Assembly: GCA_020747015.1 (NCBI GenBank)
Contig: JAGTJM010000005.1
Location: forward strand, 1,175,162 to 1,239,161
Direction of reading: 5' to 3'
DNA length: 64,000 nt
Source of the DNA: Pyrenochaeta sp. MPI-SDFR-AT-0127
Taxonomy: Eukaryota > Ascomycota > Dothideomycetes > Pleosporales > Cucurbitariaceae
Positions 33,205-44,240 of the stretch are shown piece after piece. Position 1 is the stretch's first letter. Every line of letters begins with the position of its first letter. Under the pieces are notes generated by a model that was not told the origin of the DNA, made no database searches, and saw nothing but the letters and a program-made list of their open reading frames with translations. Position numbers and translations under genes: made by a program.

Positions 33205-34159
33205 ATTGAGAGTGCGTGGTAGTAATATATATGGGGGAGGGGGGAGAAGCTGCGGAGAGCAGATATACTTTTGTATAGGGGAGAATATTCAAATCGTCTT
33301 GTCTTGAAGGTGGATGTTCCAGCAAGCGTGTAAATTCAAACTTTTCTATATTGGATGGTATCCAGTTACAAACCTTGTTCATTCTTTGCCGAATATCTTA
33401 AGCTAAGCTCGCATGAATTCTCCATCACCTTCAGAGCACGTGTATGGTGGATTGTATCCTGCTTGTCATTACCGTGCTACACTTCTCTCAATCACTGCTC
33501 TACGGCCTTGGCTCGGGATAACGAAGATCCAGGACCTTCACCAGGCTTGCAAGGGGCCAGACCCTTTAATTAGTCCCCGAGGGATCGATGTGCCTTGCAA
33601 GGTGCACAGATCTATCTTTCTCACACTGCAGTCTAAGCTTCCAGACGCTCCACACATCATGTCATCTAGACACCAGCATTCTATCCAGAAGCACTCAAGC
33701 CGATACATTCATCTTCCCAGCAACAAGCAATTTCAAGAAGCTTTAACACGATGCAAATTCTACTCATCGAATTAGCTTATTATTACAGGACACATTCGGC
33801 CCTTGCCCATCCATCTAGCAATCCCAGCATCGTGCACGGCGCGAAGGAGCAGCGCGAGTCATTACACCCGACAGAAGATGATCAACTAGGTGTACGCGGC
33901 ACTGCAGAAGCATCACGGGCTTGAAGGGGGAAAAGAGAGGCCGTGAACAAAGCTGGTAAATAAGTATTAGTTGGAAAAAAATTGAAACTGAAATTACAGT
34001 GGATTCCTGAAATTTGCATGTCTCAAACGCATTCTATTTTTTTTTCTCTTCCATGTACATTTTCGAACCTATATTCGCATGCTCATATTACTTTGATCAT
34101 TTCCTTTCAACACCCATTATACTGGATCCAAGGCGTCGAGGCGTCTCACTTTCGTTTTG
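33205..34159. other. Intergenic, nothing recognised
   Basis: About 950 bases between two plus-strand genes. A 120-codon frame at 33413-33775 has no recognisable feature. It should contain the PEX11 terminator and the next gene's promoter. Confidence 0.55.
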
Positions 34160-34702
34160 ATGGCGCCTCACGTTCAGCGCCGCAACGACAGTAGCGAAAC
34201 TGGATACCGCGGACTCATCACAGCGCTCATCGTACTCGTCATAGTCATCGTGTTCTGCCTAATCCTGCTCCTCGTCATCCGGAAAAATAAGCGCAAACGG
34301 CGGAACGCAGATCCTGAAGTCACGGCGGAAAAGGCTTTGCCAAAGGTACCGAAGGGGAGCAAGGGGAAATACACGAGGTTGGAAGATGAACTGGATGGCG
34401 CAGAGGGAGGGGTCTGGAGCCATACTATGGAGAGGAATAGCGAGAGTATGACAGGGAGGGAAGAGTGGATAAGAGGTGTGAATGATAGGACAAGGGATGT
34501 TGAGGGAAGGGGCCAGTATGGGACTGTAGGACTACAGGGGCAACAGGAGGAAATGGATCGATACGAGCCGGTACGTCGAGCAGGAAAAGATGACGAGATT
34601 GAACTGGAATTCAGTCTGGCAAAAGCTAACAAACTACAGATTAGTTTAGACGACCGTGCTGCGACTACTGCTCCACCCCCGATGAAAGATGTGTATCGGT
34701 AA
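34160..34702 (+). CDS. Small single-pass membrane protein, function unknown
   Basis: 180 codons if read straight. After a short N-terminus (MAPHVQRRNDSSETGYRG) comes one strongly hydrophobic segment, LITALIVLVIVIVFCLILLLVI (about residues 19-40), followed at once by the basic stop-transfer RKNKRKRR, so the N-terminus faces out or into the lumen and the rest is cytosolic. The tail is charged and disordered. A likely intron lies at 34571-34639: donor GTACGT, branch GCTAAC, acceptor CTACAG, 69 nt, in phase and without stop. If spliced, the protein is 157 residues (EP joined to ISLDDRAA). I do not recognise the family. Reading in the other direction also gives a long open frame, but without ATG context or signal features. 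Confidence 0.7.
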   Translation: MAPHVQRRNDSSETGYRGLITALIVLVIVIVFCLILLLVIRKNKRKRRNADPEVTAEKALPKVPKGSKGKYTRLEDELDGAEGGVWSHTMERNSESMTGREEWIRGVNDRTRDVEGRGQYGTVGLQGQQEEMDRYEPVRRAGKDDEIELEFSLAKANKLQISLDDRAATTAPPPMKDVYR

Positions 34703-35224
34703 CGAGACGGCAGAGCCAAGTTGTCGAATATTACACCTTTATTTGGAAGCTTCTGTTCACCATGTGCGAACTAATTCAAGTGATACCCTTCATGCTACTT
34801 TCAATCGATCTGCTTAGGGGTTCGAGATACTACATAATCCGATGGACTCGAGAAATAAACAAAATATTTCTTTTACGTTTCCAACTCTGAAAGGGCATCC
34901 AAGTTGTAATATGCAACACTTCTGGGTGCCCAACTCTACGGATCTTTGCCCGAGTGCTAAATGTGACTGAATGTATTTCAAAGGGTATTCCTAATAGTCA
35001 TAATGTCCAAGCAATTACTGCGCTGAATCCAGTGCTGTGCTTGAGCTTCACATTTTCATTGTGCACCACTACCATTGCCCCTTGTAGATTTCTAATGACC
35101 AGTCATGTATAGATGGCGAGAGTCTGAATGCTACAGGCTTATGATATTGCGAGGGGTATTGTTGAACAACCTTACTCTGGGAGCCAAGTGGAAAGTAGTG
35201 TATAAATGATGATATACATGCATT
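34703..35224. other. Convergent 3' region
   Basis: About 520 AT-rich bases between the ends of the membrane-protein gene and the methyltransferase gene; nothing recognised. Confidence 0.55.
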
Positions 35225-36471
35225 TCAAGATGCTGCAGAGTATGAACCTTCTGGTTTCCGCGCATATACTATGATTCTGGGAGCCGTTAGCTGTTCATCT
35301 TCCCCAACATATAGAACAACGTCGTTCGAAGTGTAAGAGAACGGAACACTTACACGGGCCAATAAGCATGACATCCCGGATCCCGCAACTCTGACCTCAC
35401 TTTGGCAAGTAAAACCTTCAGCTCATCGAGTGACCAGCCCGCATAGAAGGTATACAGCCTCAAACTCAATCCCTCGATGCCTTCTAGCATGGCGCTCAGC
35501 TGGAGAAGGCCTGCATCTCGTAGCCGCTTTTGCTTGGGCCATGGGCCAATGGGGAGCTTGAATTCCAAAACTTTGCAATCGACAAAGCCTGCTTTTTCGA
35601 CACTTGAGGTCAGGAACTCGACGCTGGTGCGGAGATTGATGCCGGCTTTTTTGCCGGCGTGGCCTTGCTCGACACACCATGTTACGAATGAGGTGCCTTG
35701 GTTGCGAGATGTGGGTTGGATCACGCCCATGTAGTCCATTTCTTGGAGCTCGATGTAGCCGCCAGGTTTGGTATGTCTGTATTTCACGTCAATTATTGAA
35801 CCGGAAGCAGATGTCCAAGGAAGTTACCGAAATGCCTGAGCAAAGAGTTTGTCCCAGTCACGTATGCAGCCTGTCATGGTGCGCAGGTGCACCATGTCGA
35901 AAAAATTCTCCTGCCATGTCCAGACTTGCTCTGCATCATCAATTTCAAACTTGACATTTGGCGGCACCCTATCTCAATCAGGAAGACTGAAACAATCTGT
36001 CCAAGATTTGACTTACCAAGTTGGTTGTATTGGACTAAGATCAGTTGCCGTTACTACTTCGTTAGTCATGGAGGGCAATCTGTAGTGACTAAACATACCT
36101 ATGGCACTTGGAAACTGCTCACCCGCATCTATCGCCCAGATACCCGTTCCTGTGCCTATATCGAGAATTTGCTGCGGATTCTCTAATGGCGCAAACACTA
36201 TTTTATCGCTTAGTACCAGTTGCAGGGATGCGTACTTTATATCTAGTCGATCCTGCTCTTGCTCGTCGTCGGGGAACATGTACAGGCCATCTTGATACGC
36301 ATGGTATCTCCTGCCATTCTCAAAGCGGCCTGCCATGATGCTCGATGTAAGCGAAGCAGTCTCGGATGCTACATCGCCGTACGCCGAGTCGGCGTCATCT
36401 GATACTGGATCAACAGTCTCACCGCCGGCAGGCGTGACATGCGGTACGTCCTCGTTGGCGTTGGTTGCCAT
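35225..36471 (-). CDS. SAM-dependent methyltransferase, UMTA/LaeA-like
   Basis: Class I methyltransferase of the fungal TAM/UMTA family, which includes LaeA and many small-molecule methyltransferases. Five exons in transcript order: 36471-36099, 36056-36017, 35968-35828, 35776-35354, 35276-35225; introns 42, 48, 51 and 77 nt. The joins produce FPSAI-VVTATDLSPIQPT-WVPPNVKFEIDDAE, QAF-RHTKPGGYIELQEMD and HAYWP-VIIVYARKP, all typical of the family; total 342 residues. Motif I is ILDIGTGTGIWAID (about 102-115). Exon 2 is only 40 nt. The last exon (17 codons) restores the conserved YWPVxxVYARKP end; without it the frame would stop at WPV. The N-terminus (to residue 48) is acidic and Ser-rich. Substrate unknown. 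It is divergent from an FAD monooxygenase. Confidence 0.88.
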
Positions 36472-37724
36472 GATTGCCAACTCTTCGACTATCACTTGGA
36501 TTCTGAGAGTTGGCTGTAGAGGAGCTGTGTTAATACTCAAGGCGAACGGTCTTTGTTCCTGTGGGTCGACCTCCCAAAGTTTTCGGTAAGGGCGCGTGAC
36601 AGTCTTTGTGGTTTTGAAATATTACTAGTAAGGGCTAGGTCCACCCACGGCGTGCTGGCGTCACCGATGGGATGAGACGCCTGTGACTGAACGATTCGAC
36701 GAATTCTTTGTTGCTGTCGGTCCGCGCAAGATTAAAGGTCAGCGTCTGTAAGCAGGGCAATGGACGGGCCGGTATACGCGATGGCCTTAGACCTGCATGA
36801 ACAAGGACGCAGATCGTTGACAGGCGTCGTTCACTAAGGGGTTGACTCGCGTCTCATCAACCAATGAGCGCTGCTAGAGTGGCCCCGATCACACCGAGTG
36901 GGGAGAGTTTTCCGAGTTTGTTCTTTTTGTGACGGATGTTGGCTTCATCTTGGAAAGGTTGGAAGCCTTCTATTTGCAGGAACGAGGGGTGAGGGGTAGT
37001 CGTTCTGGTGGCTTGCTGAGACTTGAACAGCGAAGCGTTTTGCAGAATGGGTTCTCAACATCGGTGCTGGCTAAGAGATCTGAGAAAGCAATCGAAGAAA
37101 TGTCGTATACCATGGTGATTGTTGTTGCTGCAGACAACCTCACGTGTTGCAGTGTGGTGGAGTTGAGAAATGAAGATAGGGACCATAGCAGCAAGAGTCT
37201 CGGCGAGTCATGTAGTCGCTCGCTAACAACGTAGCACAGCAAGATGGAACTGCTCCCACGATCGGGCGAATGCTTGCCGTGCGCGTATTCTTGCTCTTCA
37301 TCATGAGCATCAACCCTGAACTCGCCATGCAAACCGTTAGTTATGTGCTGTGCCACATAGGCACATGGCTCATGAGGCTCGGAAGTACAACGTTCCGCCA
37401 TGTTCAAACTGCTTATTCTCACCTCTACATGTTCTTTTCTGCAAAGATTCGGCCCTTCAGCTCGCTACGGGACTTGTCTTGGAGTGGTCAGTTGCAAGGA
37501 AAGTTGCTTCTGTCAATATGACGCTAACGACGGCGAGAACTGCACGTCGACGATGGCCCTGGCGAGACGGCAAAGCATCTGCACGCTAACCTCTGAACCA
37601 TGTAGACTAACGGCCCAGTGGTGGGACATGGCTATGGCGGCCAGGGACGCTGTTAGAGGACACTGGCAGTCGAAGCAAACAGGACAGTACTTCTCATGAT
37701 TTTGGGCTCAATACAACCCACATT
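36472..37724. promoter_or_regulatory. Divergent intergenic region, methyltransferase/monooxygenase
   Basis: 1.25 kb separating two start codons that point away from each other, so both promoters are here. Short frames (for example 150 codons at 36970-37422, minus) show no domain. No RNA gene recognised. Confidence 0.5.
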
Positions 37725-39219
37725 ATGGCGACTCCCAGCAAGGATGATCTCCATGTGCTCATTGTTGGCGCTGGTAAGCTGCAATGCGGGGCGTGGAGGG
37801 GTAAATGGTACCTCGAAAGCTGACCAGGGCCTCAGGAACAAGTGGATTGCTCATCGCCCAAGGCTTGAAGAGGGTACTTGATTCTCTAGGACATCTTTGA
37901 AGCTCCAATTGGTTGTGCTGATAAGCGCTCCAGGCTTCCATACCCTTCACCATCTTCGAGTCCGAGACAGACACTACCTATCAAACCCGCCCGCGAGAAT
38001 GGGGCATGACGCTGCATTGGGGCAGCAACCACATCGCCTCTTGTCTACCCCCTGAACTCGTTGCCCGCTTCAACGAAGCCTACGCCGACCCGTCTCAGGA
38101 ACCCGACGCTGCCACCGGCCTCCCAATACACAATGGCAAGACAGGCGAGCTCATCATGGAGATGGCAGCTGAGCAGCCGTTCCGCGTCAGTCGAAAGAAG
38201 ATGCGGAATCTGTTCAAAGAGGGAATTGACGTGCAGTATGGGAAAGAAGTGCAACGCGCATATATCAACGACCAAGGCAAAGCGCAAGTCGAATTCAAGG
38301 ATGGCAGTACAGCCACAGGCAGTATACTCGTGGGCGCTGATGGAGCCAAATCAAGCGTCCGTGAAAGTATAGTTGGAAAAGAAGCAGCCCAGCTCACAGA
38401 TGTTCCTGTCAGCATGTTCAACTTTCCATACAAGTTCGACGCCGAGCTGGCAAAGCGGATTAGAGACCAGAACAAGCTGTTCATCACGAGCATACACCCA
38501 GACCACGGCACCATGTTCTGGCTGTCAAGTACGTCTACTTGATGCGATTCGCCCATTTTGGTTAGTTGATGCTAACCAAGACTGCTATAGTCCAAGACAT
38601 ACCCGATCCTTCAAAACCAGAGACATGGACCTTCCAGGTGCTCCAAAGTTGGGTTGACGACACAGTCCCCTCTTCTGCCGACCTGTCCACATTCGAGGGC
38701 CGTCTGGCATTCTTCAAGAAGCGGGCAGAGGAATGGGCAGAGCCATGGCGGTCAGCAGGCCGAGCTGTGAAGGACGGCACACAGATACCGCTGGACCAGG
38801 GCACATATTGGGAGAAAGCAGCGAAATGGGATAACCGACAAGGACGTCTGACTCTCTGCGGCGACGCAGCGCATCCAATGACACCACGTTCGTCTCTCCC
38901 TAACCCTCTTTAAATCACCCCACAACATCAAAACCTCCCTGTGCTAACCATACCCGCAGATCGCGGACAAGGCCTCAACAACGCCCTCCAGGACTCTGCA
39001 AACTTTGTCGCCGCCCTGCTCAAAGTGCAGTCTGGCGAAAAGACCTTGCAGCAAGCGGTCCAAGACTACGACGACGAGGTCTTGGAGCGTGGCAGTCTGG
39101 AGATGAATATTTCTCTCAAGCAAACTCTTTTCATTCATAATTGGGAGACGCTGATGCAGAGTCCCATGGTGAAGATGGGTATGCATCAAGCGAAGAAGGA
39201 GGATGGTGCGACGGCGTGA
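37725..39219 (+). CDS. FAD-dependent monooxygenase (PHBH/salicylate hydroxylase-like)
   Basis: Flavoprotein hydroxylase of the class A type using NAD(P)H and O2. Five exons: 37725-37773, 37836-37873, 37934-38528, 38591-38887, 38960-39219; introns 62, 60, 62 and 72 nt; total 412 residues. Joins: LIVGA-GTSGLLIAQGLKR (the dinucleotide-binding GxGxxG), KR-ASIPFTIFESET, FWLS-IQDIPDP and MTP-HRGQGLNNALQD. FAD motifs: GAGTSG near residues 16-21, the DG motif VGADGAKSSVR (about 138), and the GD motif LCGDAAHPMTPHRGQGLN (about 317-334). Exon 2 is only 38 nt and its donor is GTACTT; the fourth intron starts GTTCGT. Both are weaker than usual, but the protein joins are convincing. Substrate unknown, probably a phenolic or polycyclic compound. 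Family members of this size often sit in metabolite clusters, but no backbone synthase is nearby. Confidence 0.87.
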
Positions 39220-39684
39220 GATTGGGGTATCAAATGTTTTGAGCTGAGAAGAGTACGAAATTCATATCCTTGGATTTCGTGGTCAATTACTAAAGATACT
39301 ACGATAATTTTTCTCTCATACAGTATCTTAGAGTAGAACACGGCGTGGACCTACATATGAAGTTGGGGCGAAATATTTCGTGCAACGTGATTCAATGTCG
39401 ATTCTCTTTTCTATTACATATATACCAGGTTATCTCGAATATGCCCAAAACCCCCATTCATGTATACTGTGACCCTCTCACCGCTCCAAAAGCAAAACAA
39501 AACACCATAGCTATGCAGCACCCCAACCCCCCACCCACCAAGCCCATGCATATGCACCATCGACATAAAACAAAGCCGAAGCCCGACAACTTCCCAAGTT
39601 TCTTTCTAGAGCGCAGTTTTGGCCGCAAAGTAACAGTAACACAGCACAACACTTCCCCCCCGACCAACACGTTCCATCAATCTC
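39220..39684. other. Convergent 3' region
   Basis: About 465 bases between the ends of the monooxygenase and the glucanase genes. Contains A- and C-rich short runs; no gene recognised. Confidence 0.55.
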
Positions 39685-42270
39685 TCAATAAAACTCCGGT
39701 AACCCGCTGAAACTATCCAATCCATTCGGATCGTCAGGACACTTCCAGTCCCGGTCATAGGCCTTCTTGGGCAAAATGCCCGCAGCAAGGCCTCTCCTGT
39801 AACTCCACTGGGTGGCCTTTTCCGTCTCCCAGGTCCAGTAGAACCAGCCCCAGCCGGCCTCGAACGAGTCCATCTGGGCAATAGCAAACTGGTAGAGCCA
39901 TTTCTTGTAGTCTGCAGAGTAGGCGCCGGGATCTGCGTTTGCGCCGTCGCACGAGCAGCTGGTGGATGTTGGGCATTGCGGTTTGAGGACCGAGGTGGAG
40001 CGGTTGCCTGTGTCGAATGTGCCTTCCCAGCGTGTACCCGTGGCGACGTTGTTGATGTATTGCGTGCAGTCTGTGTCTGCTTGGCTCCATTCGCCGCACA
40101 TGGTTGGGCCGAATCCCGTTGCCGTGTTCATGCTGCGCAGGCTCTGTTGGGTCCAGGCTTCGCATGCAAAGTTGAGCTTGTCGCGGTGCTTGAGGGAGAG
40201 CTGGTCCACGTTGAAGATTACGTATTGGTGCACGTCGAGAAGGAGGTTGTCGTTGTTTTGGAGCTTGCCTTGCCAGTTGTCGAGGCCCATGAAGCCGTCG
40301 CCAAACACGATGATGCCTTTTATGCCGTCAGATCGGATCTGGGTTATGGCTTTTTGGGTCCATGCGACGACTTTGTTGGTATCGAGTTCGACGTTGCGAG
40401 GCTCGTTGACAAGACCGTACATGGTGACGAGATTCTTGTACCGATCTTGCGCGAAGAAGACGGAGAGTTTGTGGTGTATGTCTAGTGTCCTCTGTGCATT
40501 CAGGTCGCCATCTGTGCCGTTGAGCCAGCGGATCACGCCCTGGCGGCCAGAGTGGTTCCAGCCGTTCTGACTACCTGGCGCACCGTGAAGATCGAGGTTC
40601 ACACGCAGGCCATTCTGGCGGCAGTACTCAATGCCGCGGAGAAGGTAGCGCCAGGATACTTGGGCAAGGTAGGGGTCGCCCGGATAAGTCTGCACAATCC
40701 AGTAGCCAAAAGGGAAGCGAACGTGATCCATACCCGCATTGCGTATGTCAACGAACGTCTGTTTCGTTATGAAGGTAGAATAGTGCTTTTCTAGCGAGTC
40801 TCTTGCTTTCGTAGGACCGAGTTTGGTAAGGAGTGTCCATTCGTCCACTACGCCGTCTCGAGATCCCCAATTCTCGAAGAACGAGGGTGTAATGAAGGGT
40901 TCAAGATTGAGCCATCCTCCAACATTAACGCCGCGGATCTTCATCTTGCCGTACTCGAATGTGTCTTTGAGGGCGGGCACGCTGGGATTGGCTTGCACAT
41001 CATCGTTCCATGTCGAATTGAGGCCGATAATTGGGAGGCCGCCGACCATTTCGTTGGTGTAGGTGATGTTGAAGTCTCGGGTATCCCACCAGGACCAGGG
41101 GTCGAGGATGCCGCCTCTATCTGCTTCAGGTACGCTGTTACGGTCCTTTCCTTCCAGATTTCCATTTTTGGGCTCTGAAGCGCTTGCTGCAGCGTTGCTT
41201 TGTGGATCGCTGTTGTTGCTCTTATTCGACATCATTACCGCGACAGGAATGATGATGGCCAGAATGATCAAGAGTGATAACACACCGATGATGATGCGCT
41301 TCCACTTCTTCCTTTTCGCGAGCTGGTCTGCTGTGTATACGGTCGGTGCACCTCCGCCACCTCTCTTCTCCATCATGTACTGATACTCGTCATCGTCTAT
41401 GCCACCCTCCTCAGCTAGTGGGCCGCTGATGACGCGCCGTTTCTTCTGCTCGGTTCTGTGTTGCATTTCCTGGCGTCTTCGTTCTTTCTTTACTTCAGCT
41501 TCTGATGGCGTGTACTTTGCTTCATGCCGGCGTCTGCGTTCTTCTCGTTCATCCTCCGTATGTGCACTCCTCCTCTTGTCTCGCTCATCTTCTGTATGCC
41601 TCCTCTTGTCTCGCTCATCTTCTGTATGCCTCCTCTTCTCTCGCTCATTTTCCGTACGCACCTTCTTGCTCTCAGCCGCTCTCCGTCTCTCCTCTCGTCG
41701 CCGTCTAGCCTTTTCTTCCAGCACCGTGGCATCGCTCTCCACAGCCCGCCGTCTCTCCTCTTCCTCCTGCTTTTCCCTCTTCTTCTCCTTCCTCTCCTCC
41801 TTCACTCTGTCCTTCTCGAGGTTCTTCTCCTTCTTCCTGACCTCCTTTAGATACTCTTCATCGTAGTCGTATGCGCCCCAGGCGCCTGACTTCTTCGCGT
41901 TGGTCTTGTCGAGCTTCGCAATCGCATCGAGACTCAATGGCGCTGAGCCTCTACTCCTGCTGCCGTCTGTTGTCGAATTGCGCCGTGAATGTCGCGCCTT
42001 GCGTGGGCTAGGGGATTCTTGCTCAGTGTCACTTTGTTGCCGTGTTCGCCGCGGAGGTTTGGGCAGTAGATCGCCTTGAGAGTCAGTCGCTCGATGGCCC
42101 CTTCGCCGTCGTCCTTCGTGGTCGTAGACTGTATTCTCGCCACGGGACTCTCTTCGTCGCCGTCGCTCGGGATTCTCATGCTCGCCGTGCGATTCCCTCC
42201 GCCGTCTGCGCTCTTCGCCATGGGGACGGCGGCGCGAAGGGTCGCGGTCGCGGTCGCTGTCGTCGGGCAT
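39685..42270 (-). CDS. exgD: Membrane-anchored exo-beta-1,3-glucanase, GH5 (ExgD type)
   Basis: Type II membrane protein for cell-wall glucan processing. Single exon, 861 residues from MPDDSDRDRDPSRRR. Residues 1-320 form a highly charged cytosolic domain (Arg/Glu/Lys/Asp-rich, with a repeated HTEDERDKRR). One transmembrane segment follows at about 325-347 (RIIIGVLSLLIILAIIIPVAVMM region), then a linker and the extracellular GH5 domain: GVNVGGWLNLEPFI (about 448-461), FPFGYW, NLDLHGAPGSQNG, acid/base Glu about 623 in LVNEPRN, nucleophile Glu about 727 in CGEWSQADTDC, and WGWFYWTWETE near the end. This matches the Aspergillus ExgD layout (about 830 residues). The frame is open for 97 codons more upstream, but those codons look like 5' UTR. 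Name given by architecture. Confidence 0.93.
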   Translation of the reverse strand: MPDDSDRDRDPSRRRPHGEERRRRRESHGEHENPERRRRRESRGENTVYDHEGRRRRGHRATDSQGDLLPKPPRRTRQQSDTEQESPSPRKARHSRRNSTTDGSRSRGSAPLSLDAIAKLDKTNAKKSGAWGAYDYDEEYLKEVRKKEKNLEKDRVKEERKEKKREKQEEEERRRAVESDATVLEEKARRRREERRRAAESKKVRTENEREKRRHTEDERDKRRHTEDERDKRRSAHTEDEREERRRRHEAKYTPSEAEVKKERRRQEMQHRTEQKKRRVISGPLAEEGGIDDDEYQYMMEKRGGGGAPTVYTADQLAKRKKWKRIIIGVLSLLIILAIIIPVAVMMSNKSNNSDPQSNAAASASEPKNGNLEGKDRNSVPEADRGGILDPWSWWDTRDFNITYTNEMVGGLPIIGLNSTWNDDVQANPSVPALKDTFEYGKMKIRGVNVGGWLNLEPFITPSFFENWGSRDGVVDEWTLLTKLGPTKARDSLEKHYSTFITKQTFVDIRNAGMDHVRFPFGYWIVQTYPGDPYLAQVSWRYLLRGIEYCRQNGLRVNLDLHGAPGSQNGWNHSGRQGVIRWLNGTDGDLNAQRTLDIHHKLSVFFAQDRYKNLVTMYGLVNEPRNVELDTNKVVAWTQKAITQIRSDGIKGIIVFGDGFMGLDNWQGKLQNNDNLLLDVHQYVIFNVDQLSLKHRDKLNFACEAWTQQSLRSMNTATGFGPTMCGEWSQADTDCTQYINNVATGTRWEGTFDTGNRSTSVLKPQCPTSTSCSCDGANADPGAYSADYKKWLYQFAIAQMDSFEAGWGWFYWTWETEKATQWSYRRGLAAGILPKKAYDRDWKCPDDPNGLDSFSGLPEFY
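41571..41660 (-). repeat. 30-bp tandem repeat coding HTEDERDKRR
   Basis: Two identical 30-bp units (41571-41600 and 41601-41630) and a third, diverged one (41631-41660) inside the cytosolic domain of the glucanase. Each codes ten residues, so unit gain or loss keeps frame. Confidence 0.85.
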
Positions 42271-43314
42271 CAAATGGGACGGTATGTGTGTGGAGGCCGC
42301 GTGGGTTAGAAATGCGGGGTTGGAATGTAAGCGGAGAACCTCAGCCGCCAAAACTATACACGATAAAGATACAGAAGAGCGACTGCTCGCGCAAAGATCA
42401 AGCGCATATTCTGGTAGCGAATATGTACAATTGCGACCAGGAACGGATGAGGCTGTCCTGCTGGCGTGGTTGCTATGGTGATGCGTATTGACTTCTTGCC
42501 TGACGTGGCCGAGGCCTCGGCGCCACCAGATGCTAGGGTTGCGACCTTGGAAGTGCGACAAACTGGACGCCCAAACCGCGAGCCTTTCCTTGTTTCATAG
42601 AATCAATGTTTGACGAGACGGCTATGACGGGTGCTGGCGTTCTTGGGTAAGGGGAGACGTCTCTTTGATTTTGCTGGCCAATATTGGCGCCATGACTGTA
42701 TCAATTCTACGTACTTTCAATTCAGATGCCGTGGAGTTGGCGAAGGCTTCAGGTCACTTTTTGCTGGCAGGGTCATTTGCAGTTTCATCTGGGCAGCCTC
42801 GTGCCAGTTGCTGCGAGCTAAGGACTCTAGAATGATGATGAGACGCTGCCTGCCTAGACCGAAGATCTGCGCGGCCACCTTGTCACTATCGCCTTCCATG
42901 AATGACATCACCGCACGTGCGTGGAATTGGCGTCTTGAAGAGGTTGCCCAGAGGAAGAGACGAGCGTGATTTTCGTCTCTCAAAATAATAATGCATTGGT
43001 TTTCGTGTGGTATCATAGCTAGGAAAATAAAGTAAATGCACAGTTCGTCCTCCCAGAATGTACAATAAAGCCAGCGAAGGCGGATCTGTACCATCTACAA
43101 ACATGCCACGAGTAATGGAAATACTGTAGTCCCTGTTGACTTTACGTCTAACCAAATCAATTGTGCCGCCGTGTCGAGCTGAGGAGCCGCGTGGTGATGA
43201 TGGTGGAGCCAATGAGCGGCGCGGCAATCCTAACGGAAGTGGTACTGCAGAGTGATGTCGTGATGCAGCTGAATCGAGCAGAATGATGAGGGTCAAGGAG
43301 ATGTTCTAGGTGAG
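42271..43314. other. Intergenic, exgD promoter region
   Basis: About 1 kb upstream of exgD and downstream of the adenylyltransferase gene. Open frames here lack domain features. Nothing else recognised. Confidence 0.55.
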
Positions 43315-44240
43315 TCAAGACGCAGAGACAGCTTGCGACGAGCCTGAGGCATCAGTGCTCGCCTTCTCTTTGCCCTTGTCAGCTTGCTTCTTCTCATCGT
43401 CGCTGTAAAGGCCATGCTCGTAGATATAGTCGACGACCTTGTCGGGAATGTAGTAGCGAATGCTCTTACCCCGCTTGCGGAATAGGCGAATCTTGGTAGA
43501 GGAAACATCGTTCTGGATAAGCTGCGGGATAACTCGGATATTGTCCCTGAACTGTTGAAGGCTGACGAGCGCATCGTCTGCTACGAGTCAGTTCAAGGCT
43601 TTTTCGAATAAGAAGTAGAATACATACCAATATCAGTGCCGCTACGTTCAAGGATAAAGGCACCGTAGTGCCCTAGAATCCTGCTGAGATCCTCGCTCGC
43701 CCATAGTCCTGGAGTGCTCATGGTCTGGATCAAGTCGGCGCCTGCAAGCAGCGCAACATGGATTCGTCGCTTCTCGCCATTTCCATCCTGAATTCCTCCC
43801 ATGACGGTGTTTAATTCGTGATCAAAGTGGTCCAAGACCTTGACGGTGGGCAGGTACTCCTTGTGCAGCGGCTCCCACGGATCAACGCCAATCCAGGTCG
43901 AGCTGTCCTCGACAGCAATCCTCGTCATATTGATCCTGTGCTCCGCAGAAGCCAATCCTGCCTTCTTGTATGCATCACCGACCGGGCTGAAAAAGCCGCC
44001 TACAACCTCAAAGTCGGTCTCGAATTCGCAGTAGTCGGCTGCTTCCTCAAACATGCGAAGATGTAGATTGGTGGGCGGGGAGAAGGAGCCACATGAGACA
44101 AGCACGAGGGGCTGCTTGCTGGGGTTGGAGAGGCTCTTCTTCAGCCTTTCTTTCGGAAATGTGTAGTTCTCAAGCGTCATGGCGTCCAGGCCGTCGAGCC
44201 CAGCATCGTGTAGGATGTCGCGGTTGGTCGTGGAGGCCAT
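43315..44240 (-). CDS. NMA1: Nicotinamide/nicotinate mononucleotide adenylyltransferase
   Basis: Joins NMN or NaMN with ATP to make NAD or deamido-NAD, the shared last adenylation step of NAD synthesis. Two exons in transcript order: 44240-43628 and 43577-43315, intron 50 nt, join RSGTDI-DDALVSLQQFRDNIRVIP, 291 residues from MASTTNRDIL. Nucleotidyl-transferase marks: SCGSFSPPTNLHLRMFE (the GxFxPxxxxH ATP-binding motif) and the C-terminal VSSTKIRLFRKRGKSIRYYIPDKVVDYI (ISSTxxR motif). A longer form starting at ATG 44429 would add 63 residues that are rich in Arg, Ser, Thr and Leu and contain no Asp or Glu, resembling a mitochondrial targeting peptide; both starts may be used. Tail after the core is Lys/Ser-rich and variable. 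Paralogue number (NMA1 versus NMA2) cannot be told. Confidence 0.94.

Noticed and set aside
36970..37422. 150-codon minus-strand frame between the methyltransferase and the monooxygenase
   Set aside because: No motif, no clear start context, no homologue recognised; treated as intergenic.
35225..39219. Secondary metabolite gene cluster
   Set aside because: Only two tailoring-type enzymes; no backbone synthase, cluster regulator or transporter is adjacent.
42271..42561. 97-codon upstream extension of exgD
   Set aside because: No signal or conserved feature; the charged domain typical of ExgD begins at the ATG at 42270.
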